Shown here: positions 23,841 through 35,700 of the stretch, piece by piece | Layout of the letters: each line of letters opens with the position of its first letter | Position numbering within the stretch: the first letter of the stretch is position 1 | Assembly: GCF_003315035.1 (NCBI RefSeq) | Contig: NZ_QNRE01000013.1 | Span: 1 to 64,000, forward strand | Direction: 5' to 3' | Length of the DNA: 64,000 nucleotides | From: Nocardia puris | GTDB lineage: Bacteria; Actinomycetota; Actinomycetes; Mycobacteriales; Mycobacteriaceae | Notes under the pieces: model-generated | Seen by the model: only the letters and a program-made list of their open reading frames with translations | Databases searched by the model: none | What the model was told of the DNA's origin: nothing | Program-made: the position numbers and the translations under genes

Positions 23841-23982
23841 CGGTCGGGCCGCACGGCCGTCGCGAATGCTCCCAAACCGTCGGGAAACCCGGGCTCCGGC
23901 CTCACCACGGTCGCCCCTGACCGCCGATCCCGTGCCGGCCCGGGTCACGTGACATCACGCTCCCACCGGCCGCACCACGCGA

Positions 23983-24013
23983 AATGCCCGGCATCGCCGT
24001 GATGCCGGGCATT
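23983..24013. terminator. Bidirectional terminator
   Basis: A perfect 13-bp stem (23983-23995 with 24001-24013, AATGCCCGGCATC and complement) with a 5-base loop, between the convergent exporter operon and the 24045 gene. Confidence 0.85.
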
Positions 24014-24044
24014 CCGAGACTCCTGTCCTTCCGAGACGAGAGCG

Positions 24045-25301
24045 TCAGTGCACGACCTGGTCGGTCCCCCAGCGCAGCATCAGGCGGAAGTGGTTGTCCC
24101 ACCACCGCTGTGCCTCCGGGGTGAACGCGGGCGGCAGCGGCTCGTCGCCGCGGAACGCCGGGTCGCTGTGACCGGACGACGGAATCCCGGTGCCGGGCAC
24201 CGGAACCGAGTCGGCCTCGCCCGCGACCTCCGTGGGCGCGACGGCGTCCTCCAGCGCGAGGGGCCTGCTCCCCCACTGTTGCACCGCCCAGGCCGCGTCG
24301 CCCGGAACGCTCTGCGCCGCCTGTGGTTTCACCACGGGGGCCGGACCCTGCGCGGGGTGACGTTCGTCGGGCACGAGGCCTTCGGGGAGCTCACCGGGCC
24401 GCACCGTCGACCCGGTGCTCAGACCCGCCGACGAGCCGCTGTCGGACACCACGCGCGAGTCGGCGGTGGTGCGCGCATCCACCACCGTGGGCGCCGAACC
24501 GTCGAACAGCGACCAGGCGCCGCCCACCGCACCGGCCGCCACCACGCCCGCCACCGCGAACAGCGCGCCCGCCCGGCGTCCGCCGCGCCGCGCGCGGGCC
24601 TCGGGCATCGGCACGACCGCGCCCGGGACGTCGTCCATGGCGAACAGCGCCGCCCCGAGTGCCGACGCCGTGGTCGCGATCGGACACGGCAGCACGGGCG
24701 CGCCGAACCGCTCGACCGCCGCGCGCACGGCGGGAGTGTCGGCCGACGAGCCGATCAGCACCACCGCGTCGGGCCGCACCGCCGCCGCCTCGATCTGATC
24801 CAGCGCCGCGGTGACGGCCGCGCCGAGCGATTCCGGGGTGGCGCCACCGGTCTGCGCCACCGCCGTGAGCACCCGGCTGCGGGCGCGGTCGACCAGGGTG
24901 AACGCCTGGTGGCCCGGCACCACCTCGCACAGCAGCAGGTTGTCGAATTCGTCGAGCCAGGTCATCGCGCCGGACGCGCTCAGGTGCGCCGACTTCGCCG
25001 ACAGCAGCGAGGCGGTGTGCCACGGCGTCGCCGCGAGCGCCGTGACGACGGCGCGGCGTTCGGCCGCGTCGCGATACGCCACGGCCGCCCCGGCTATCTC
25101 ACCGTCCACCTCGCCGGCGACATGGTCCATCGCTGCATGCACCGCCGCGGCCACGTCGGCTTTGCCGTCGCCGCCGGTTTCCTCGACCCGGTGCGCGAGC
25201 ACCCGGTCGGATATCTTCCCGTCGCCGTCACCGAGCGCCACCGCGTGCACGGCGCCGCGTTCGGTGGAAACGCCGAGAGTTATCACAGATCGAGCTACCA
25301 C
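24045..25301 (-). CDS. Membrane-anchored protein with actin/Hsp70-like fold (DUF7159-like)
   Basis: 418 residues from GTG 25301 (GGGGAAGG upstream); the frame runs far upstream but that part is antisense to the TetR gene. Residues 1-225 recall an ASKHA fold: SVITLGVSTERGAVHAVALG, LDEFDNLLLCEVVPGHQAFTLVD, DAVVLIGSSADTPAVRAAVERFG and TTASALGAALFAMDD, which is like the C-terminal strand of Hsp70/FGGY proteins. A transmembrane helix follows (GALFAVAGVVAAGAVGGAWSL), then a Pro/Ser-rich extracytoplasmic region ending RWWDNHFRLMLRWG. Nocardia carries families of such proteins; their role is unknown. No phosphate-binding motif is strong, so ATP use is doubtful. Confidence 0.6.
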   Translation of the reverse strand: MVARSVITLGVSTERGAVHAVALGDGDGKISDRVLAHRVEETGGDGKADVAAAVHAAMDHVAGEVDGEIAGAAVAYRDAAERRAVVTALAATPWHTASLLSAKSAHLSASGAMTWLDEFDNLLLCEVVPGHQAFTLVDRARSRVLTAVAQTGGATPESLGAAVTAALDQIEAAAVRPDAVVLIGSSADTPAVRAAVERFGAPVLPCPIATTASALGAALFAMDDVPGAVVPMPEARARRGGRRAGALFAVAGVVAAGAVGGAWSLFDGSAPTVVDARTTADSRVVSDSGSSAGLSTGSTVRPGELPEGLVPDERHPAQGPAPVVKPQAAQSVPGDAAWAVQQWGSRPLALEDAVAPTEVAGEADSVPVPGTGIPSSGHSDPAFRGDEPLPPAFTPEAQRWWDNHFRLMLRWGTDQVVH

Positions 25302-25520
25302 AGATTCGCCTTCCCCAGTGACCACACCGAACGGATCGCCCTCGCGTGCGTGGAGGGCGCAACCCCTTGACAAGCGGGTGAATCGAGCGCGCGATGCACG
25401 CACGCTCGGTTGGTGTTCGGAGCCGTCACGGCGGTGGATGGGTGGTGAAATGTGACAGAGTCGGACACGCAGACTCGCATGCGCGTGTTGCCCACGTGCC
25501 GGTACCGCTAGCCTGGGTCT

Positions 25521-26231
25521 GTGGAAGTGGACACGGAGACCAGGGCGAAGCCGGTGAAGCGACACCTGGACCCCGCGTTGGAGTTGCAGGACGACCCGCA
25601 GGAGTTGATGCCGCGCAAGCGGCCGACCCAGGAGCGCAGCAAGCGGAAATTCGACGCGCTGCTGCAGGCTTCCCGCGAATTGCTGGTCGAGGTGGGCTTC
25701 GAATCGTTCACCTGTGAGGAGGTCGCGGCCCGCGCCGAGGTGCCGATCGGCACGCTCTACCAGTTCTTCGCCAACAAGTACGTGATCGTCTGCGAGTTGA
25801 ATCGCCAAGACCTGGTCGCGGTTTCGCAGGAGCTGGCCGACTTCCACGGCGAGATCCCCTCGCTGGACTGGTTGCGGCACATGAACCAGTTCGTCGACCA
25901 CCTGGCCAGCCTGTGGATGACCGACCCGTCGCGGCGCGAGGTGTGGCTGGCCATGCAGTCCACGCCGTCCACCCGCGCGACCGGCGCCCTGCACGAGAAG
26001 CAGTTCGCCGAAGTCGTCTCGCAGATGCTGCGCCCGCTCACCCCGCGCACGCACCGGGCGCGGCGCACCATGATGGCCGAGGTGCTGGTGCACGTCGTGT
26101 ACTCGATGCTGAATTTCTCGGTGCAGGACGAACAGTCGCACGCCGAGGCCGTGTCCGAACTCAAGCGCCTGATGGTCGCCTATCTGCTGGTGGCGGAGAA
26201 GGAATCCCGCTCCGCCAGCCAGAAGAAGTAG
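25521..26231 (+). CDS. TetR-family transcriptional regulator
   Basis: 236 residues from GTG 25521. A 29-residue extension precedes the HTH region: RPTQERSKRKFDALLQASRELL, then CEEVAARAEVPIGTLYQFFANKYVIV. The ligand domain includes LRHMNQFVDHLASLWM and MMAEVLVHVVYSMLNFS. It ends 6 bp before the stop of acpS on the opposite strand (convergent). It is not similar to M. tuberculosis FasR from what I recall of that sequence, so control of fas should not be assumed despite the location. Confidence 0.88.
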   Translation: MEVDTETRAKPVKRHLDPALELQDDPQELMPRKRPTQERSKRKFDALLQASRELLVEVGFESFTCEEVAARAEVPIGTLYQFFANKYVIVCELNRQDLVAVSQELADFHGEIPSLDWLRHMNQFVDHLASLWMTDPSRREVWLAMQSTPSTRATGALHEKQFAEVVSQMLRPLTPRTHRARRTMMAEVLVHVVYSMLNFSVQDEQSHAEAVSELKRLMVAYLLVAEKESRSASQKK

Positions 26232-26237
26232 CGGCGC

Positions 26238-26669
26238 TCAGCCGACGCGGCCCTCGATGAGGTCGGCGAGTTCGCCGGGATCCTCGAGCACGACCATCGC
26301 GGCGGCGGTGTCGCCGTCGTGGGTCAGCGAGAGATGCACCCGCGCGCGCGGCAGGAATTCGGCGGCGAGCCCGTGCAATTTGATGCTCGGCCTGCCCCAC
26401 GCGTCGTTGACGACTTCGATCAGCGGGTATGGGTTGTCGCCGATCTGCGGGCGGCGCGCGAACCGCGACGACGCCCAGGCCTTGAGCACCGCCTCCTTCG
26501 CCGCCCAGCGCGCGGCGTAGCTGCGCGCCGGATCGGTGCCCTTGCTCTGGCAGTAGCGCCGCTCGCCCGCGGTGAAACTCTCCCTGAGCATGGTGGTGCC
26601 CGATCGTTCGAGCTGTTCGGCGAACTCGGAGATGGTCACCAAGTCCAGGCCGATCCCCAAGATGGTCAC
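26238..26669 (-). CDS. acpS: Holo-[acyl-carrier-protein] synthase
   Basis: 143 residues. The motifs of AcpS are present: GIGLDLVTISEF with the Mg-binding Asp, LRESFTAGERRYC, AARWAAKEAVLKAW (W-x-x-KEA motif with the second acidic ligand) and ARVHLSLTHDGDTAAAMVVLE. It transfers 4'-phosphopantetheine from CoA to the ACP serine. In actinobacteria with type I FAS it is the dedicated activator of the synthase, which lacks its own transferase domain. It lies 127 bp downstream of fas in the same orientation, the same order as M. tuberculosis Rv2524c-Rv2523c, and is probably co-transcribed with it. Confidence 0.96.
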   Translation of the reverse strand: MTILGIGLDLVTISEFAEQLERSGTTMLRESFTAGERRYCQSKGTDPARSYAARWAAKEAVLKAWASSRFARRPQIGDNPYPLIEVVNDAWGRPSIKLHGLAAEFLPRARVHLSLTHDGDTAAAMVVLEDPGELADLIEGRVG

Positions 26670-26796
26670 TGCGCTCCTCGACCCTCGGTGGAGTGCGGCC
26701 GCGGCGCGGCCGCACTCCGTGTCACCCGGCCCGGCGGGTTCGCCGGGCCGCGCCGCCGGACGTACAGCGGCCTGGAGTGCAGGGTAACGGCCGGAG

Positions 26797-29700
26797 TTAC
26801 TGCGCCGCAGTGCCTTCGCCGTCGAGTTGCCCGACGATCACCGCGCTCGCCCCGCAGCCGAACCCGTCGGTGCGGTACGCGCCGTCCGCGCCCAGCCGCG
26901 CCCGCGGCGAGAGCAGCACGTCGGCCTCGAGCTGACGCACCTGGTCGGACGGGGTGCCGTCGGCGCCCAAACGCCGGTCGGCCGGCCGCTCGTACAGGGG
27001 GGCGCCGCCGCACATGGCCTCGGCGATGCGCTGGCGCCCGGCCAGCTGACGCCGCTGCGCCGCCTCCCGGTACTCGTCGCGCCGCCCCGGCTCGATGGCC
27101 TGGAGGAACGCCTCCGGATGCACCACCGCGAGCAGACCCGACACGTGCCCGAAGCCGAGCGAGGTCACCAGGCCCGCCTTGAGCGGGAACCGGTCGCCGA
27201 ACCGCAGCGGCTGCCGCGGCCACACCAGGTGCGGGTAGGCGCGCATCTTCTCGTCCACGCAGTCCAGGCTCCGGTTCGGCGGCACCACACCGTTTTCCAG
27301 CACCTGGCACAGGCCGATCAGCTGGAACGCGGCGGCACCGCCCTTGGCGTGGCCGGTGAGGCTCTTCTGCGAGACCACGAACAGCGGCGCGCCCTCGGAG
27401 CGTCCGACCGCGGCGGCCAGCCGCTCGTGCAGCTCCGACTCGTTGGGATCGTTGGCGGCGGTGGAGGTGTCGTGCTTGGACACCACCGCGATCTCGTCGG
27501 GGCGCACACCGAGCTTGCGCAGTTCGGCGGCGAAACGGCTTTCGCGTCCGCCGCGGCCCGCGCCCAGCGCGCCGAGGCCGGGCGCCGGGATGGAGGTGTG
27601 CACGCCGTCGGCGAAGGACTGCGCGTAGGCCACCACGCCCAGCACCGGCAGGCCCATCTCCAGCGCCACGTCGCCGCGGGCCAGCAGCACGGTGCCGCCG
27701 CCCTGCGATTCCACGAACCCGCCGCGGCGGCGGTCGTTGGCGCGCGAGAAGTAGCGGTCGCTGATGCCCTTGGCGCGCATGGCCGCCGAGTCGGCGGTGG
27801 CCGACATGTCACCGAAGCCGACGATGCCCTCGATGCCCAGATCGTCGTAGCCGCCGGCCACGACCAGTTCGGCCTTGCCGAGCTTGATCTTGTCGACGCC
27901 CTCCTCGACCGACACCGCCGCCGTGGCGCAGGCCGCCACCGGGTGCACCATCGCGCCGTAGCTGCCCACGTAGGACTGCACCACGTGCGCCAGCGCCACG
28001 TTGGGCAGCGCCTCCTGGAGGATGTCGTTCGGGCGCGGCTCGCCGAGCAGGTTGTCGATGTAGAGCGAGCGCATCGAGGACATGCCGCCCATGCCGGTGC
28101 CCTGGGTGTTGGCCACCAGGCTCGGGTGCACCCAGCTCATCAGCTCGGCGGGGCTGAACCCGGAGCTCACGAACGCGTCCACCGTGCAGGCGATGTTCCA
28201 CAGCGCCACCCGGTCCACCGACGAGGCCATATCGGCGGAGATGCCCCACACCGTGGGATCCCAGCCGGTGGGGATCTGGCCGCCCACCACGCGCGACAGC
28301 TTGGCCTTGCGCGGCACCCGGATCTCGGTGCCCGCCTTGCGGGTGACCGACCAGTCGCCGGAACCCTCGACGGGGGTGATCACCGTGTGCTCGGGATCGG
28401 CGGCGTGGAAGGCGCGGGCCTCGGCCTCGCCGCCGACGGTGAAGGTCAGATCCTTGTCCAGGAACACCGAGGTCATCAGCGGCGCGGTGTTGTCGACCAT
28501 GGCGGCGTCGTCCTCGTAGCGGCGCACACCGCAGCGGGCGACCACGACGTCGTGGTAGCGCTCGGCGAGCTCCGATTCCGGGACGTACTCGCCGGATTCG
28601 GCGTCGTACCAGCCGGGCTTGGGCTCGTTCTCCCAGACCACCAGGCCGGTGGTCCACGCCAGTTCCAATACGCCCGCCGCGGACAGTTCGTCGGAGACCT
28701 CCATCTCGAAGCGGGTGCGCGAGGAGCCGTACGGGCCGAGTTCGGCCGCGCCGACGATGACCACCATGTCGGCGAGATCGGCGGCGACCTCGCCCCATTC
28801 GGGCACCGGCAGCGCCGAGCTCACGGTGGGCGGCGCGGGCAGCGCCGGAATGGTCACGGCCGCATCGGTGTCGGCTTCGTCCGCGGCGGCGGCCTGCTCG
28901 GCGGCCTGCTTGGCCAGCGCGGGCAGGTCCAGCTTGGCGCGGGCCAGTCCGCCGGTGAGGTCGATCTGCTGCGGGCCGGTCGCGGTGACCTGCCGGGCCC
29001 GCGAGGTGCACCACTTGAGCAGTTCGTCGGCCATCTCGGCGGTCGACCAGGTCTGCACGCCGGCCGCTTCCACGGCCTCCACCATCGGATCGTTGTGGCC
29101 CATCAGCCCGGTGCCGCGCACCCAGCCGATCAGCGCGTGCACCAGCGTGACCCGCGCCGCCCACGACTTCTCGGCGCGCCACTTGGCCACCACCGCGTCC
29201 AGCGCGGCCTTGGACTCGCCGTAGGCGCCGTCGCCGCCGAACATGCCGCGGTTGGGCGAACCCGGCAGCACCACATGCAGTTTCGCGTCCACGTCGTGGT
29301 CGGCGCCGAGCTTGGACAGCCCGCCGATGAGGCGTTCCACCGACCACAGCAGCACGCGCATCTCCATCTCGGCGCGCGCGCCCGCGTCGGCCAGATCGCC
29401 CGCCACGCGGGGCGCGGCGAAGGGCAGCAGCAGCGTCGGGGTGAGGGCGTCCTTGACCTTCACCTTCGCACCGCCCGCGGTCTCCACCTGTTCGGTGCCG
29501 ACCCAGTCGATCAGGGCGTCCACGTCCTGGTAGGAGGCCATGTTCGCGGGCACCACCCACAGCTTCGCGCCGTCGCGGGCATTGTCGCGGTAGAGCTGCT
29601 TGTAGAAGGCCAGGCGCTCGTCGCCGAGGCTCGAGGTGGTGACCACGACGGTCGCGCCACCGGCGAGCAGCTTCGCGGTGGCCGCCGCGGCGATGGAACC

Positions 29701-32700
29701 CTTGCTCGCGCCGGTGATCACCGCGACGTCGTCGGACCACAGGCCCGCGTCCTCGGTGTTCAGCGCGGCCTCGGCGATGCGGGCGTAGCGGCCGGCCAGC
29801 ACCGAGCGGGCCTCGTGCTTGGCCTTCTCCCGCCACCAGTTGGCCTGCGCGGCAACGGCTTCGCCCGCGCCCAGGTAGCTCTCGACCGAGGCGTCGGCGG
29901 AGTCGGCGTCGTCGAGCAGCCACAGCCGGGCCAGGTCCTCGCGGGCGGTGGCCCAGCGGTCGTCGATCAGCACGGCCTTGCGGGCGTCGAAGGCGGGCGC
30001 GACCAGACGCGGCCAGTCCGAACCCAGTTCGGCCGAGACCAGATCCACCAGCGAATCCGTGGTGGCCTCCGGCGCGGACGCCTGCTCGGCCAGGCCGAGC
30101 TGTTCGAGGATGACGCGCGCGGCCGAGGCCAGCACGCCGTCGCGGCCGGTGATCTGCTCGGTGAACTCGCCGAGCGCGGCTGCGTCCACGGTGGCGCCAC
30201 CACCGCCGCCCGCGCTGGGCAGCGAGACCGCGACGCCGCGCCGCGCCGCGACGGCCTGCACGGCCGCGTCGATCGCCGCGTCCACCGAGGCCGCGTCGCC
30301 CAGCGCGCCGGGCACCAGTCCGCCGAGATCGCCGCCGCGCACGCTGGCGCCCTCGCGGGTGCCGAGCGAGACCTCGGCGGTGACGTGGCTGGCCCAGCCG
30401 TCGCCCAGTTCCCACACCTTCTTGACGCGTTCGGCGACGGCGGCCGGGCGCTTGCCCGACGGACCGAACACCTTGCGCAGGTGGTCGTTGATGGCATCGG
30501 AGAGCACCGAGCCGAACGGCTTGTAGGTGCGCGCCAGCCGGTCGACGGTGGCCGCGAGCGCGCCCATATCGGCGTCGGCGGCGCCGTCGATCGCGCCGAG
30601 CGAGAGCTCGGAGCCGAGGTCGACCAGCAGCTGGTTGCGGCGCGAGGAGACGCCGTCGCACAGGCCCTCGATGGTGTCCACCGGGCCGATCTGGTCCAGC
30701 CGCAGCTTGGTCCACAGCGCGATGAGCACGCGGGTGGCGTCGGCGGCGGTGAACGCGATGTCGTCGGGGCGCGGTCCGCCCGCGCTCGCCGCGGGGGCGG
30801 GCGCGGCGGCGGCCACCGGGGCGGCGGCCTGCGCGGCCGGCTCGGCGACGGTCTCCTCCGGCTCGTCCACGTGGGCGGGATCGGTGTCGGTGGAGTACAC
30901 GATCGCGGCTTCGCGCTCGACGTTGAGCACCTCGACGGTCGCGGTGCCGAACGCGGGCAGCTTGAGCGTCTGGCTCGCCAGGTTCGCCACGGTCGGCGTG
31001 GCGCCGAGACCGATCTCCACGAACCGCTCGACCCCGAGGCCGCCGTGCGCGGTGTCGGTGAACAGCAGGTCCTGGGTCTCGATCCAGCGCACCGGGCTGG
31101 CGAACTGCCAGGCCAGCAGTTCGATCAGCACCACGCGGCACAGCTCGGTCGGGCGCGCGGCCCACGACTCGAAGTCGGCGAGCACCGCGGCCAGCGGCTC
31201 CGAGGGCACCAGATCGGCGATCTCGGCGATGAACGCGCGCTCCAGCGAGAACGGGCGCGGTACCAGGTTCGGGATGTAGCGGCCGACAAGGACTTCCGGG
31301 TGCAGATCCTCGGGCAGCAGCTGCTCGAGCTTGTGCCGGAACTCGGGCACGCCCTTGCGCAGCACCGTCGAGTGGAACGGCACGTCGATGCCGGGCACCA
31401 GGATGAACGCCCGCTTGCCGCCGAATTCGGCACGGCGGCGGTCGATCTCGGTCTCCAGCGCCTCCAGGCCCGCGACCGTGCCCGCGATGGCGTACTGCGA
31501 GCCGCGCAGGTTCAGGTTCACGACCTCGAGGAATTCACCGGTGCGCTCGGAGATGCCGGAGACGAAGTCGATCACCTCGTCGTCGGGCAGGCCGATCTGC
31601 GAGGGGCGGATGGCGGCCATCCGGTAGTCGCTGCGGCCCTTGGCATCCCGGGGCACCAGCTCGTGCATGGCCGAGCCGCGCTGGAACACCACCTCGAGCA
31701 CCGCCTCCAGCGGCAGCACCCCGGCCACGGCGGCGAGCGCGTTGTACTCGCCCACCGAGTGCCCGGCCAGCATCGCGCCCTCCACGAAGGCGCCCGCCTC
31801 GCGCAGCTCCGCGACCTGCGCCACGCCGAGGGTCGCCATCGCGACCTGGGTGAACTGCGTCAGGTGCAGCACGCCGTCGGGGTGGCGGTGCTCGACGCCA
31901 CGCGCCTTGAGGTAGGTCGGGTTGTCGCGCACCACGGCCAGGATGGAGAAGCCCAGCGCCTCGCGGGTGTGCTTGTCGGCGCGGTCCCAGATCTCCTTGG
32001 CGGCCTTGGACCGGGTGCGGGCGTCCAGGCCCATCCCCTTGCGCTGGATGCCCTGGCCCGGGAACGCGTAGACGGTGCGGGGGGCGGCGGTGCGGCCGGT
32101 CGCGGTCATCACCAGGTCGCCGCCGGTGCGGCAGGAGACCTCCACGATCTCGGCGCCCGCGTCCACGGCGACCCGCTCGACGCGCACGTCGATCTCCGCG
32201 CCGGGGCGGACCATGCCGAGGAAGCGGGTGGTCCACGCGGTGAGAGTCCGTGCGGGAACGGAGCTTTCGGCGTCCACGGCCGACACCGCGTGCTGCGCGG
32301 CGGCCGAGAGCCACATGCCGTGCACGATGGGGCTGCCCAGCCCGGCCAGCTTGGCGGCGTTGTCGCTGGTGTGGATCGGGTTGTGGTCGCCGGAGACCGT
32401 GGCGAACGCGTCCATGGCGCGCGGCGCGACGATCGTGACGTCGCGGCGACGGCGGCGCGGGGTGTCGGTGGCCGACTCCGCGGTGCCCGCGGCGCGCGGC
32501 GGATCGGTGAGTTCGCCCGCGCCGTTGCGGCCCCGGATCGCGAAACGCTCGGTGAGCTGAGCCAGCGGCACCACGTCCAGGCCCTGGTCGCGCATCTCGC
32601 CGACACTCACCCGCACCTCGACCACGCGGCCCAGATCGGTGTCGAGCACCGAGGCCGATTCCGCGCGCACCACGAGAATGCTGGTGGTGGTGGGCAATTC

Positions 32701-35700
32701 GCGCAGCAGCTCGATCCGGTGATCCAGGTGGACCAGGTCGAGCATGCCCTCGATCACCGACGCGGCGTCGGCCGTGCGGGTCGCGCCCAGCACGGCGAAC
32801 ACGGCGGGCCAGCACGCGCCGACCAGCACGTCGGGCACGGTGCGTCCCAAGGTGCTCAGGTTCGCGGGCAGGCCCGAGCCGGTGACGCCCGCGTGGTCGG
32901 CGATCAGGTCCGGGGTCCACGCCACGTTCACGTGCGCGGCGCCGCCCTTGACCTCGGGCAGCGACTGCCCGGCCGCGACGGCCAGCAGCGCCGACATGGC
33001 GGCCTCGGCGTCGTCCTCGGTGATGACGGGCGCGCCGCCGTTGTAGCTGGAGGCCGGCACGGTGATCCGCAGGCGCACCGCGTCGCGGCGCAGCAGCGGG
33101 ACCGTCAATTCCACGTAGGCGTGGTCGGATTCGGGTCCGGTGGTGGGCGTCAGCGTGGCGCCGGTGGGGCGGTGCACCGCGCCCTGCTCGTCCACGGTCC
33201 ACTCGCCCAGATCGCCGAGGCGGTGGATCGGGTTGAGCGTGGTGCGCCCGGCCCACTGCACGTCGGGGGCGGCGAGCACGACGTCGAGCACACCGGAGGT
33301 GACGCCCGCGCGACGGCGCCCGTCCACGGCGGCCGGGACGACGCCCGCGCGCACCAGCGAGTACGCGGTGTCCTGTTCGAAGCGGTCGAGCAGTTCGCCG
33401 ACCGGCTCGTCCACGCGAGTGATGCCCGCGACGGACACGGTGCCCGGGATGACGCACACCTGGTCGGCCGAGTAGCGCGGATCGTGAGCCTGCCACAGCG
33501 AATCCGAGCGCCACCAGCGCCGCACGTCGGCGTCGACGACCGGCACGAAGTTGACCGGCTTGCCCGGCGTCTTACACAGCGATACGAAGAACGGCACGTC
33601 GGCCGGGTGCAGCAGGGTCCGCTCGGCGGACGGGTAGCGCTTGCGCAGCGTGCACAGCGCGTCGACGGGACGCTCGAACGCGTCGTCGTCGGCGAACAGC
33701 GTGGCGATCTCGCCGCGGTCGGCCGGGTTGAGCCGGGATTCGGTGCGGCGCACCATCTCCGCGAAACGGTCGCGCCAGCTGATGTCCAGCCACACCGAGC
33801 GGGTGGCGTCCAGGATGGCCTCGCCCAGATCGCTGCCGCAGTCGAAGTCCTTGCGGCGGTCCAGCCCGACGGCCAGTTCGACGTAGCGCTCCAGCCACTC
33901 CGCGTAGGTCATGGTGGCGACGTCGCCGAAGTACGGCTTGGCGGTGGCGTCGAGCGCCTCGATGATCTCCGCGCGGCGGGCGGCCACGGCGTCGGCGTCG
34001 CCCGCGACCTCGTCGAGCAGGCGGCCGGTGCGCGAGGCGGCGTTGTCGATCTCGTGGATGTCGGCGCCCAATTGGCTACGGCCCGAGGCCATTCCGCCCG
34101 AGGCGGTACCCGCGCCGACCCAGTCGGGGGTGCCGGGGGTGTCCACCAGCAGCTGCTTGACCTCGGGCGCGGTGGTGGCCTCGAGCGTCGCCATAGCGGC
34201 GGTGCCGACCAGCACGCCGTCCAGCGGCATGGCCGGATAGCCGTGCGCCGTCGACCAGGCGCCGGTCAGGTATTCGGTGGCTCGCTCGGGGGTGCCGATG
34301 CCGCCGCCGACGCACACCACCACGTTCTCGCGGTTGCGCAGTTCGGCGTAGGTCTCGAGCAGCAGGTCGTCCAGGTCTTCCCAGGAGTGGTGCCCGCCGG
34401 CCTTGCCGCCCTCGATGTGCACGATCACCGGGTAGTCGGGCACCTCGTCGGCGATGCGCAGCACCGCGCGGATCTGGGCGACGGTGCCCGGCTTGAACGC
34501 GACGTGCGGAATGCCCACCTCGGTGAGCTCGCCGATCAGCGCGACGGCTTCCTCCAGCTCGGGGATGCCCGCCGTGACGACCACGCCGTCGAACGGCGCG
34601 CCCGCGCTGCGCGCGCGCTGCACCAGGCGCTTGCCGCCCAGTTGCAACTTCCACAGGTAGGGGTCCAGGAACAGCGAGTTGAACTGCACCGCGCGGCCGG
34701 GGTGCAGCAGCGTCTTCAGCTCGTCCACGCGGTCGGCGAAGATCTGCTCGGTTACCTGGCCACCGCCGGCCAGCTCGGCCCAGTGGCCCGCGTTGGCGGC
34801 CGCCGCGACGATCTTCGCGTCGACGGTGGTGGGGGTCATGCCCGCGAGCAGAATCGGCGAACGGCCGGTGAGGCGGGTGAACGCGGTCTCCACCACGATG
34901 CGGCCGTTGGGCAGGCGCACGGGCCGGGGCGCGTGATCGGCCCAGGCGCGCGGCACTTCCGGTGCGGCGCCCGGCGTGAGCAGGCTGCGCTGGCCCGGCC
35001 GGGTCGCGGCCGCCACGATACCGACGCCGGTGCCCTTGAGCGAACCGCCGGTGAGGCGGGTCAGCAGATCGCCGGGGCCGAGGTCCAGGATCCACTCCGA
35101 ACCGGCCGCGAGCGCGCCGTCGACGGCCGCCACCCAGTCCACCGGATCGACCAGGATGTCCTGCGCCAGCGCACCCGCCAGCTCCGCGTCGAGCCCGCAC
35201 TGCCCGGCCCAGCCCGACACCATGTCCACGGTCTCGGCCAGCGCCGGGTGGTGGAACGCGACGTCCACCGCGAGATCCTCGAACACCGGCGCGAACACCG
35301 CGCCGCCGCGCTGCTTGGCCTCGCGGGCGCGGGTCTGCTCCTCCTGGATGCCCGCGCAGTGCTGACGCACCCGCGCCAGCTGGGCGGGCGTGCCCGAGAG
35401 CACGGCGCGCCTGCGCCCGTTGCGGATGGAGACGACCGGCGCGGCGGCCGGGTCCACGCCGGCGGCGACTTCGGCGACGACCTCGGCCAGCACGGCCGGG
35501 TCCACGTTCGACACGGCGACCATCGGGGAGCGCTCCCCCACCGGCATCAGACCGCGCCTGCGCGCGACGAGACTGCCCGCGGCGCCGATCAGTTGGGCGA
35601 TGGCGAGGAGTTCCGCGTCGCGCGTGCCGCTGTGCTTCAGCGATTCGGCGGCCAGGCGGCCCTGGGAGTGCGCGATCACAGCGACGGGCGCGTGCTCGCC

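Noticed and set aside
25521..26231. TetR gene beside acpS as FasR, the fas activator
   Set aside because: Location is suggestive, but the sequence does not resemble M. tuberculosis FasR as I remember it, and FasR is not encoded next to fas there.
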